A stretch of DNA of 64,000 bases from Pohlia nutans (taxonomy: Eukaryota > Streptophyta > Bryopsida > Bryales > Mniaceae), in contig CM040106.1 of the NCBI GenBank assembly GCA_022496805.1, positions 6,014,001-6,078,000 on the forward strand, written 5' to 3'. The first letter of the stretch is position 1, and each line of letters starts with the position of its first letter. The translations under genes were made by a program, and so were the position numbers. Positions 45,530 to 56,400 of the stretch are shown here, in pieces. The notes beneath the pieces were generated by a model. The model saw nothing but the letters and a program-made list of their open reading frames with translations, did no database searches and was not told the origin of the DNA.

Positions 45530-48500
45530 GAAAACCAATATGATTCACATGTTGCACCAAATAAATAGTTTTGGGCAACTTCCCCTCACTGATTTCAAAT
45601 TCCTCCTCACTCCGGACGAGTACAAACGGTGCGAGAACTGGAAGCCCCCGTTCTCATGGCATCCACTTATGAAGGAGGTCTTCATCACGTTCTTCTATAG
45701 GGTATGAATTCTCAACCTCCCAAGAAGACTTCATCCTAAACTAATTGGATAGGTGGAGTCCCAAGATGATAAGTTGAGTGCATGAAGGCTACTGAATCTT
45801 AATATGGACTTGCAAAGACACTAAATAGACAAGAAATCTCCATAGCACTGACCCTCCAATATTTGCATGCCGTTTCAAGTATCACACAATCTAGTAATCT
45901 CGATCCCCATTAGACTTTGCCACAGTAGCCCTGATACAACTAGCTCTTGCCTCTTACATTAAATGCAGGAATGACGTCATCGTAACTTCAAAGACTATCT
46001 AAATACTCAAGGTACACATGTAATTAGAATATGATACGCATGTACTAAAAATAGATGTACTGTTGCATTAATTAACTGCTCACTCAAAAGGAATCAGTGA
46101 CAAGCTCATATTCATTATTTCGGTCAATTCATGTGACTTGTTACAGTAGATAATAACAAGGATTGGGCGATTGTCTAATGTAACCAATATGGGGTTCCAT
46201 GCATAATGTGGTTATGGACAAGGTCCTAATTAATTAATATTGAATTCGGTTATTAGAAATCGAAACAAACAAACAAAGAAACCATCATCACTGTAAACTA
46301 AGAGAAGCTTCATCAGTTGTATGAAAGACCATCAACATTGATTTCACAAGATAAAGAAAGTACCAATATAAGCAGGCATTGTTAGTGCTTATTGAATAGT
46401 TGATATTACTGGAATTTGAGATCGCACACCCGGACTGTGTTCTAATATCTTTCTTCGTCTTCACTGCAACACGACATTGCAACTACCTCCGATGAGGCAT
46501 GACGTTTGTATTACGAGAAAACACCACCTGAAAATCGCTCTGCTAAAGAGTTGAGGGACACTATGACCCAGGCTTCAAAGACAGCAATCAAAGAGAAAAA
46601 AACCGAGTACGACAAGGTGTTGTCCATTGCAAATCCAAAGCACAGCCCGCAGTTCTTAGCAGAGGTACTACTCCAAATTCAATTTTCCTTCAATCTCTTT
46701 GTTTAGCAATTATACTCCTTTCCTATTGTTGTATTTCTAATTCATTTTATGCTTGACGCAAATAAAACACACTGGAGCGCTAAAGAAAAGCCGGAAATGA
46801 CACTTGATAAGCTTCAGAGGATCTCTACCATTGTAGTGCAGCCCCAATTCTTTGTCCGCTGGTTGAAGTGGTGGAACTCGTCGGATATTTCCCGAGAGGC
46901 TCTTCACTTCCTATTTCAACGTTTCACAGATGCAACTTTAGAGAGTTAGTTGGCTCGGGCGGCATTTTGGGCAGAGGTCAATCTCTTACTACATTGTATC
47001 GTTGCAATATGTCCTTCAAAACTATATCTGAGCTACTTTGGAAACTGATCGCTTTATGCTAGTAATTTAAAACATACCTTTGAGTGCTTTTTCTTGGGTC
47101 ACGGTTGTACAGCTTGAGGACTCTGTTGCGGCTGAGGTCATAAACGCCCTTCACACTGACGGCATCCAGATTGATTGGGAAGCCCGTCCTGGCTTGGATG
47201 AAATCAACCAACACGTTGAAAAATAGAGAATCCTTGTCTGGGTCGAGCATTCTACTTTATACTCAAGAATTCCAATGGCTACTCTAGAATAATTGCCTTC
47301 AAAGACCAAGACGGGACCTCATATGCCTTCAAACGACTCCTGTAGAGGTTTGCAATCTACAAATGCCTTCACATTTCACAAATTCAGTTCACTCTACAAT
47401 TGCACTACTCTACCTATGTATTAAAACATTTTGCTTCTGAACTTCCAGGTACTTCAAACGCAAACTCCTTGGTAAGGGTGCAATTGATTGAAAGGCTATG
47501 CCCAAATTTTTTGGTGCATGGTTTGACAAAACAATGCCATCATGCGTTTTCACACCAAATCAGCTACGTCTGTTTAAGCTTCCTGAGCTTCTAGCCTCGC
47601 CTTGGTACCTAGAATGCGCGAAGAATTACTCGGTAGCCAAGGAGGAGGAAGAGAAACGTGCAGCAACCCCCGCCTCGGTAGAGGAAACTGAAGATGTTGA
47701 AGACGATGCCGTTGTTGAGGTTCCTGCTCCAACCACTGCAGAAAATAAACGAGGTAAGGGCAAGGCATCCAAGTCTCCAGCCGGTGCCGGTACTTTGAAG
47801 AGGACCAAGGCAAAATCTGTGGATGCAGTTGCTGTTGCACTTCCTGTTGCAGTTGCTTCAGTATAGATACCTTCGACACAGGTACCTTCTTTGAATTTTT
47901 TGCATTCCCAGGTTGTTGCTTTGAGTTCCCTTGGCGCTTGCAACCACAACATCCACTCTCAAGCTCTAGTTTTCAACGAATCCCTCATATCCCTTGTGGA
48001 GATGAAGCTCAAGAGCGACTAGACACTAGCTCCGTGGACTCAAATTCTGGAGTTTTCTAAGAAGGTACTTTTTAGAATGTTGTATTCAAATGTTTTAATT
48101 GCTTCTTCTTATATTCAGAATGTTTGCACTGTATTGTTTGTAACTTTGAATAGCTCGGTTTTAATTGCTTGCAGGTGGGGAATCAAAATCTCGCAAGTTA
48201 GGGGACGTGGTGAATCCCGATGCAAGTTTAGATATGCTCATTGCAGATATTCCGGAAAACCTTCCGGTCCTTGGCATTTCTAAGAGCATCTCCACCCCTA
48301 CTCCAAATCAAGGGCCGCGATCCCATATGGCGCGCCCGGGCTCCTCAACGTCCCCCACTGGGACTCGTGATTTAGTCGGTGGCTGAGCGGCCTCGCCATA
48401 CTTCGTACTCCAATCGCCATCGTTTAGAGTCTGAGGTGTTCTATAGCGCACCCCTTCTGCGGGAAATATTTGAAAATTTTGTCGGCAACTGCTTCAGACA

Positions 48501-50070
48501 CTTGGACTCTGACATGTTTGATTTAAATTGAGAAGGGCAAGTATGGTATGCCAACGTGGGCAGCATGAGCTGGAGGTTCTTCACTCATCAGCTCGCCCAC
48601 CTGGAGCTGCGGCCAAAAGGAGATTTACATACCCTAAAAATAACCCTGGTCAAACGCCGATTCCCCCCAATTCCGCAGCTGACAGGTCCCCGACAGTGCA
48701 AACCGTGTGGCCCGGTGAGGCTTGCTTTCTTTGGCGAGTCATTATTGATGTGTGGGGCCCTCCAAACCTTGTTTGGCAAACCAACAATTTGGAGTAGGGG
48801 TGGAGATGCTCTAATCCCTCCACTATAGTTCCCGACTGGAACAAGATCGATGTTGACGATTTTGTGGAGATCTTGTTTGCCTATGCTGTTCAACACTTAT
48901 CTGATGATGGAGCTCTCTTAATGTTCCTTCTTGAGAGTCCATCTATACGCAAAGATGTGCTTGGTTGGGCTACTACATATGGTTACATGATGTACAAGGA
49001 TTGGTGGGGCATTAACGAGCTTTGGTTGACATCCTTTAGAGATCCTGCATGCATGGTAATGACTTTGTCTCCTCTCCTACATCCTTTTGCGTTATTCATT
49101 AATTGATTTTCACCCATCATGATTTGTTGTATCATTTTAACGATTCCATTTAAACTTTGCTAATGCAGACACGACGCTTTTGGGTACTGCAATTTTTCCG
49201 AGAGAGCATCAAAGACACTGTAGTTTAGTTCATATTTGTCCTGTGAATCATTCGTGAAGTGCAGGACGCTGGAATTGATTTAGAAGCTGATAATCTCTTA
49301 CACAATTTCACTACTTCCAAAAGCCAATTGGTGAATGGGAGTATTCCTTGGAGGGGTGCTCGAGCAAAGGATCCCCAATTTTTGCAAGTCCTCATCGAAG
49401 CTTCCTCTAACTTTGGAGATGTAGTATTGGATTACAATGCCTCTACTGGTGAGTTTACACTAGACATGATTTAATTCTGGCATCACTTGTACTACATCGA
49501 GTCAATCTTAATTACTATGTGTTGGATCTGCTTTGCAGGAGCCTCCATTCATGCTTGTCGCTCGACTGGACGCCATATCATTGCCCTGGAGTCTGACTCT
49601 GGTATCTTCAAAGGAGTGCTTTAGACATTGATAGACCCTAAGATTTTCTCGTCTCCATCTAACATGAAGAGGGCACCTCCCCTTCCCATTGATGACGACG
49701 ATGACCCCGTCGTGAAGGTCAAACGGCCGAGATTATGTAAGTAAGTTTAACTCAATTCTTGCTTCATTTACTTCAATACTATCTTTTGTCTTCTACCATC
49801 TCTTTACCAATAATTACAGAACGCTATTTCCAATTTCTGATGCACTACTTCCTCCAATTATGCAGAGGTACAAGGGTCCGTGGTATTCAAGGTCTACAAG
49901 AGGATATCAAAAGTCCCGATCATTCATTTGATCTACCTTGCTATAAACAGCCATTAGCTCATGCCTTTGTAGAAGAACCTCCCAAATGCTCTAGTCTCGG
50001 GGAGGTCACTCCCTTGTATATTTTGTATACACGTGCAATAATGACCTATTTATTTGGGGGGTTATTTTAG
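45530..50070 (+). pseudogene. N6/N4 DNA methyltransferase-like gene, interrupted (plus copy)
   Basis: The segments parallel the minus copy: 45570-45700 (FKFLLTPDEYKRCENWKPPF), 46506-46665 (YYEKTPPENRSAKELRDTMT), 46755-46945 (KWWNSSDISREALHFLFQRF), 47095-47230 (VVQLEDSVAAEVINALHTDG), 47498-47866 (FFGAWFDKTMPSCVFTPNQL, then a Lys/Pro/Ala linker), 47912-48063, 48175-48280 joined across an inserted element to 48812-49056, 49263-49449, and 49539-49740. The catalytic half reads SLDMLIADIPENLPVLGIS (the position of a DPPY motif, here DIPE), LSDDGALLMFL, IPWRGARAKDPQFLQVLIEA, GDVVLDYNASTG and GRHIIALESDSGIF. This is the permuted (beta-class) order of PF01555 methylases. Stops at 48020-48022 and after FKGVL, plus the insertion, disable it. 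The altered motif IV suggests the family may lack, or have changed, activity. Confidence 0.7.
48284..48811. mobile_element. PIF/Harbinger-like miniature element (TAA target site)
   Basis: Inverted ends GAGCATCTCCACCCCTACTC and its complement stand at 48284 and 48811, with a TAA duplication at 48281-48283 and 48812-48814. A three-base TAA/TTA target site with GAGCATCTCC-type ends fits PIF/Harbinger-derived miniature elements. The 528-bp copy is non-autonomous. It lies within an exon of the methyltransferase-like gene. Confidence 0.85.
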
Positions 50071-51279
50071 CAAAAAAATTTAGCAAAAAATATTATTAGG
50101 TGATGGTATTTTACATATAAAAAGCCTGAGAATATTATATGTGATGGTATTTTACATTTAAACATGTTTCACTTTTTTAAAATCCCCTATTTTACATGTA
50201 CATTTTTTACAAAATTTATTTACAATGAATATATTGGACCCTATTTTTTATCGCACGTTGTTTCTAAAATTTTCGCCAGTGAACCCCCCGAGGCTCTAGT
50301 ATACAATCAAATTCAAAGAGACTTGGATTTGGAGTGCATAGGTTCTTAGATTTGGATGCAAAGGTTGGTTTCTCTTCCAGTAATTCTTCTAGTTCTAGCG
50401 ACTCCTTGGATTACAGTTGACTAAGATGTGATTCATTGATTCATTGCCATCGCAATTGTCATGTGAGGGTCTAAGATGTGAAGTATCTAGAAAGTGAATT
50501 CACAATATCTAACTTCTAACTCAGTTCCCCCCCGCCCAGCTTGTTGAAACGAGTCGAAAAGAAGAGTAAATAAACCACAACAACATTGGATGATGAATAG
50601 GGGATTTGCACTAGGAACCAGAATAACAACAACTGCTTGCTAGGAGAATGTTGCTTAGAATGACATTTCTATTGAATACAACAAAATGACAATTACATTG
50701 CAGACTTGTTAATTACTTAGTGATATTGTTAATTACTTAGTAATAATCTCTTCACTGTTTTTAGTGTAGAGATTACCATAAAAAAAAATTACCCTAATCT
50801 TACAATATTAAGTTCTATTTCTAATGATTTAAAAAACCACAACACTTTTTGAAGTCTTTTTTGAAAGGTTGTTTTTTGAACCAAAAAATTAGTCTTGGAT
50901 GTTGTACTATTTTGAACTATATATTAATATTTTGGAGATTTTTATTTTAAATGTATACCTTACAAGTTAGAAATCCAATACAAGACTTTACAAAATTTGA
51001 CACAAATTAATCAAAATTTTAACGTGGACATACAAAACCCATTTTTTCTTTGTTGTGTTTAGTTTCCTATGTACCTGACATTAGCATTCAATGTAGTCAT
51101 TAAACCACCTAATTGGAATGTACCTCTCGGGTGGGACCCCCACCAAAAAAATACCCTATAGCCAGAGAAATAGGGTCTTCTTTGTTAATTGAGTCGGAAT
51201 TTTTTTCCAAAATTCATCTTTGAACAGCGGTTATAGGGCCTGTTTTACTGAACATGATCTTTAAAAATACTATGAAGTT
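50071..51279. other. AT-rich tail of the 11-kb region
   Basis: A phrase tgatggtattttaca repeats at about 50101 and 50144. The segment NQIQRDLDLECIGS just before 50349 could be the very end of the plus-strand gene. The rest is AT-rich without coding signs. Confidence 0.35.
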
Positions 51280-51499
51280 ACCGCTCACTGGTCACCGCTC
51301 ATTGCTCACAGAATAGCATTCCTGGTTAACAAAGCAACATTGAAAATTCCAACCGTGTATGATGAGGTAAACCCCACCTCCACATGCAGTGCGCTCTGCA
51401 CATAAACATCAATGATATCACTGTCTTTTTGCCAGTGGGGATGCTTCACGTCACACGCATCGTTCAGACGTTGAAACACCTATATATGTGAGGGCAATA

Positions 51500-53006
51500 T
51501 CATAACATATACAATAATGGATAGAAGTCGTTGAGGCAACTCTTTGCATAGCCATTGCACATGCATGCAGCGTGCCTTTCAAACTCTTCTTCCATCGTGC
51601 ACATTGTAGTGAGAGCATCATCAATCATGTTGCACAAAAAGCATATGTTTATTTTCTGTAATGTAATTTGCATACAATGCATTTAATTAAGGTGACACTA
51701 CATGATCTCCATCTATCATTGCAAGCAGAACTTGGTCATAGAGCCTGTGATCGTAGTTGTCCTCCCAAGTGTCAAAAGGATAGCAACCCTCATAGAACCA
51801 TGACATGTTGTACATGTTCTTGTTGTACACATTGTCCACGGTCTGAAGCATTAAATCCTTGGTGTTTAACAATCCACGCTTGAAAAAAACATGTGTTCGC
51901 TATGTATAAGCGCTAGCCGCTGCAAGTACGCAGCATATTGTACATCGTATTCTTCAAATGGATAGGGTTCATATGGAAGATCGCACTCTCCCACAGATTC
52001 CACATCTGACCATGCCTCCTCATGCAACGCCATGCTGACGGTACAGACACGGTCCATAGGCCCTATAATCGTGGTACAGTCAACGTTCCGTACATGTACA
52101 CCTCAATGTCAGAGTGTTGGACTCCATCGGAATACCACCGACGACGTTTTGGAGAATGTCCACAAATATCAGTACATATGTCTATAGTGACGTCTACAAT
52201 GACATCCTCACGAATGACTGCACGTAACGCACAGTTGTCATGTACACTTAACATGAGTCTCGACAGCACTGGTTGACTATAAAATATATTGATTTTATAA
52301 CATACCTCAAATTTTGCACACGGATAGAACAGTATGGATACTCCACACATGTTGTCTCTACCCAATCACGATTTTGAAGAGGACATGACATCATTAGAAA
52401 TCACCATACAGTGTGTAAGGCCATATGAACTATATCATCCATGTACACATGAAATCATACGCATTAAGTCATTTGGACAACTATAGTGTCACAAATATAT
52501 GAGCTTCAAATTTATTTGCCACATTACACATCTGCTTCCATGAAAAATCCGTATATGATTCTACAAAGGTGCTTCATGGGTGTCCTCAAAGAGACTTTCT
52601 AAGAGATGTTTAGACTGCAATTGAAGTTTTAATGCCTTCTGTAGTATGAAATCGGACTGAATCAACATGTCTACAAGTAACTGCCTCATCTTTTTTTGGC
52701 ATGCTTTGGTTTAATCCCCCCATGCGGCGCATGTACTTTGTATTTTGGACATAAAGGCGAGCCTTTCTGCATCACGCAGTTATACTTCTGTAGGCCCTTG
52801 CAAATGCAACCTAATTGCTGACATAACATATCTAGACATGGCTCATCATCCTCGGAAGTTTTAGACTTGCTACCTTTGTGATCCAAGTCCTTCGTGCACT
52901 CCATGTTGACTTGGTTTGTGTGCTCTCCTGATTCTCTTCTACTGCACTTCTGGTCAAGCGGTACGCGGAGTTCAAATGTATTCCATTCTCTGCAAATCAA
53001 AAACAT
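51500..53006 (-). pseudogene. Unidentified Cys-rich/acidic gene segments
   Basis: Minus-strand open segments look protein-like. 52686-53006 ends with EPCLDMLCQQLGCICKGLQK and CVMQKGSPLCPKYKVHAPHG, a Cys pattern that may bind metal. 52063-52290 includes MLSVHDNCALRAVIREDVIV and CGHSPKRRRWYSDGVQHSDI. 51866-52057 reads GECDLPYEPYPFEEYDVQYA. 51687-51850 reads MSWFYEGCYPFDTWEDNYDH. They share strand and spacing and may be one broken gene, perhaps from a mobile element. I do not recognise it. Confidence 0.35.
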
Positions 53007-53053
53007 ATGAATATTAATATTTCTCTCCTCATAAATGATATATATGAAGTGTC

Positions 53054-53245
53054 ATGTACACTTACCAGGAGTGTCGACATCAAGGATGTCTCCGTGGACA
53101 TCACTGCGTCATGACAGACGTCATCGGCGATGTCCCCATAGACATGCCCATTCTAATCGCAGATGTCTCCTGTGATGTCTACAGGGATGTCTCCACGAAC
53201 GTAGGGATGTCTACAAGTATGTCTCTACGCGGCTTTAGAGTCGGA
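53054..53245. repeat. Second GATGTC/GACATC-rich block
   Basis: In under 200 bp, gatgtct, gacatc and gacgtc recur about fifteen times (for example caaggatgtctccgtggaca). The texture matches 34.8-39.6 kb. Weaker patches lie at 54180-54460 and 54990-55110. Confidence 0.65.
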
Positions 53246-53400
53246 AGGACTTTCACCTACACATAGTCCGCGTGTCTAACCTAGTGCGATAAACACAATA
53301 GCTACAGAAGGAGTCGGTGCAGGTACCTATAGCACATTGTGGGGGGGGTCGTCCAAAACCCCTAATGTGGGGAATTTCACATAAGAGAGATCTTTCAAAT

Positions 53401-56400
53401 ATGGCAGTGCTTAAACAATACCCACAACATGAGAGGGTTGTAGTAGTAAGAGACAGGATACGACCAGAAGAGAGAGAGACCGAGGTGACGGAGGCCGCTC
53501 TCCACGTGTTCAACAATTTTGTTGAACAAATTGCCAGAGTCACTCCTACAACTGCAACAGTGAAGGAAAAACGTCAAATTCCCACGACGCAATTGCGGCG
53601 TAGCGAGCGCTTTATCAAGCCCGTGGAAGCAGTAGATGCAGATCCATCGCCTGTTGCAAAGACAATTGTAGCACCGCAGAAGAAGAAGGCAAGTTGCGCT
53701 GGAAAATCCAAACCCCTCCTTTCCTGACACATGTGCGTGGCGATAGGTCCCGGCGGTCCACGCCAGTAGGTCTGGGCACTCCGCGGGCATAGGCTTTGGG
53801 CCAACGTAGTATAATTGCAAGCTGGCTATATGTTTTGAGAGAGACATTGCTGCGTTCAAGGTTTGGCGAGGTGGGCGCTCCGTTTCTCTACGCAGGTAAT
53901 GACTTCCGCACCGTGTGCATGATCTTGCGACATTGGCGTGGCTGCTAAGCTTGCGATCACCCGTGTAAAATTTGAGGTTTTCCTACATCCACCTCCACCG
54001 GTTGCCAAGTTCTCTTGAGTCGGCGCAGGCCAGGAGGGTTTGCATGCTGCTAGGATTGAGGGTTTCGAAGCTTGCATGTTGTCTTGCCATGGTTTGATGA
54101 GCACTGCAGGTTGTTGGTGCTTTGCCATATCTTGCGAAGTTGCTTCCGTGTGTGCCCGCAGCATCAAATTGCCTTCCAAGGATGTCTGCGAGACGTGATG
54201 AGAGACGTCTCCGCGTCTTCTGCCCACAATTGTCTGTATGCTGCTTCAGGGTTTCAATGTTGCTGTGGCTGAGGGTTTGGTTGCATCTCTCTTCTCTTGC
54301 TACGGTTTCATGAGCAGAGGCAGTTGGTGCTTGGCCATATCTCGCATACATGCTGCCATGTGCGCCCGCAGCGTCGAATTGCTATGCCTGATGTCTACGA
54401 GACGTGATCAGAGACGTCTCCGCGTCATTTTTCTCAATTGTCTGTATGCTGCTTAGATGTTGTAGGCTGTATAGTTCTGTTGTAGGATGTATGGTGATCA
54501 TGCAATGCAAGCAATGTGTGGATGGTTATACCATGAAGTGAGCTGCACAGATGTAGCCAAAGCCTTCAATTTATTTATTTTGCATAATTTTTGTGTGGTG
54601 TTTGTGTGATGTTTATAGCAAAAGAACTTGGAGTTGTTCCTGGAGTGGCCAGCCCGACGCGTGAGGATGCCAAAGAGGAAGGGGACCGGGAAATTAAAGA
54701 AGCGGCCGCGGTTGCCACGATTGCGGAGGCGAAATGACAACACTGACAGAGAGGAAGCATGTTCGGAGCAAGTGGTTCCGCGCCGGACCAAGCAGAAGCA
54801 AGATGGTCGCACGGGCCCGAGTGCAAGCACAAAAGGAAAAGGCAAAGCGACCATGCGAGACCCAGAGATGGAGCAAGACTTCAGGTGAGAGTGTCATCTA
54901 CAATGGCCGTGGAATACATGTAGTTTGAACGATTTTATGAACACTATTTTGTGCCACTGCTTCCCTACAACACGGTTTAGGACATGGTTGCCTATAGCTA
55001 GACGTCGTTGCGTCAAACCAGACATGGCAACACTACAGAATACATGGTTACGTCTAAGAAGACATCTGTGGAAACATGGTAGAGGACATGCTCAAGGGTG
55101 GAGAAGTATCCTTGGGTGGAGCCACTAGGAATTAAGGAATAAGGAACTAATCTACAATTGGGTTAGTATTTTGAGTTTTCTTTTTTGAAAATAAGAATTA
55201 TCTCTTTGGTTGGGAGGACAGGAAAGGGGTTCACAACTCCCGCATGCCTTGTGTCCATTCATTGTTCTCTTCACTTTCTTCTGCCTCCTACTCACTTCAA
55301 AAGTTTACGCGCTGGTTTTATGTTATAGTCTCTCCGCGCGCATCGCTTAAGACGTTTGTCGCCTATTGTCGCCCATCGTCTCCCCGCGTGCATCGATTGC
55401 TGCAAACTACCGGCTCTCAGAATTTGGTGCAACGTCTTCTTGCAACAAAATATTTAACCTTGTGAGGTAACGGTGGAGTTGCAAAGTTGTTTGCATTTCT
55501 ATTGCTCTCTGTTTCTTAAGTATCGCGTTGCAGGTTTAGGAATTGCAAGACAATGGTTGCGGTATGCTCTACAACCTGGCTATGGAAATCTTCTTGTTGA
55601 ATAATGTTGGTGGTTTAGGGTGGTTGGCAAACTTCCACTTTGTGTTTTTTATGTTTGCAGCCCACGTACAATCTTCAATTCTTTGTGAATCGGCAAGGTC
55701 TACGTGGAAAAGGTCGTCCTGTGAAATCCCTCCAAGACAAGAATGTTTCGCTTCAAGAGATCAAAGATGTTTTGGGGCCAAGATTTGACAAGAACGGGTG
55801 GAAGATTACAAGGAATGTGTCACCAGAGGTGAAGCGCCAGATCAAAGCCCTCTATCGCCGAGTATTTAGTAGAGAGTCAGTATTGAACAACACTATTTCT
55901 TTGGAATTTGCAAGAGGTGTTGTTGCTGAGATTGAAAAGATACAAGTGAATTGGCCTGCATATGTTGTTGCTGCTTACAGCAAACGGCGATCTCTCCAAG
56001 AGAGCAGGCGAGCAAGGGCGCAACAACTTGGAGCACACCACAACCGGACACTTCAACCTCGCGAAACAGGCGTCAGTATCCCAAGTGAAGAAGCCCTCAC
56101 CCCTCCATCGATGGCGGGTGAGTTGTCTAAACCCACTTCTCCTACAATCACTTTGGAACGAGGTGGAGGGTTTTTTTGTGAGCCGCCCGCTGTATTCCCA
56201 CTGTCATCTCTATCTGTCCAAGAGCGGACAACGTTGGACGGCACCCGCCCACATTTGCCACCAACCCCAGCTTCAAGGTCAAAAATGGATTCTGTGTCGT
56301 CGAATAAGCGTTGTGTAAAGGGTGTCATGAGGCATGAAATTGGTTTGAGTAGTGTCAAGGAAAATAATGCCAAGACTATTGAGAGAGTCCAATGTCTTTT

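Larger units (their letters stand above)
40186..51330. mobile_element. Candidate 11-kb element with GTGAGCA-type inverted ends
   Basis: The left end reads GAAATGCTATTACGTGAGCA, followed by four more GTGAGCA units to 40233. The complement of the right end reads GGAATGCTATTCTGTGAGCA and then atgagcggtgaccagtgagc (about 51280-51330). Further in, both sides carry a phrase like ggacctatagccg. Between them lie two divergent methyltransferase-like genes. I could not define a target-site duplication. It could therefore be one autonomous-type DNA element, or two separate repeats that happen to face each other. Confidence 0.45.

Noticed and set aside
47059..47250. Minus-strand ORF of 63 codons
   Set aside because: The plus strand at the same place aligns in order with the paralogous exon at 44417-44609, so the plus strand is the coding one.
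53856..54456. Open frames of 120 codons around 54 kb
   Set aside because: The region holds two diverged copies of a repeat (phrases gcaggttgttggtgctttgc and gcagttggtgcttggcc); the frames are shadows of the repeat.
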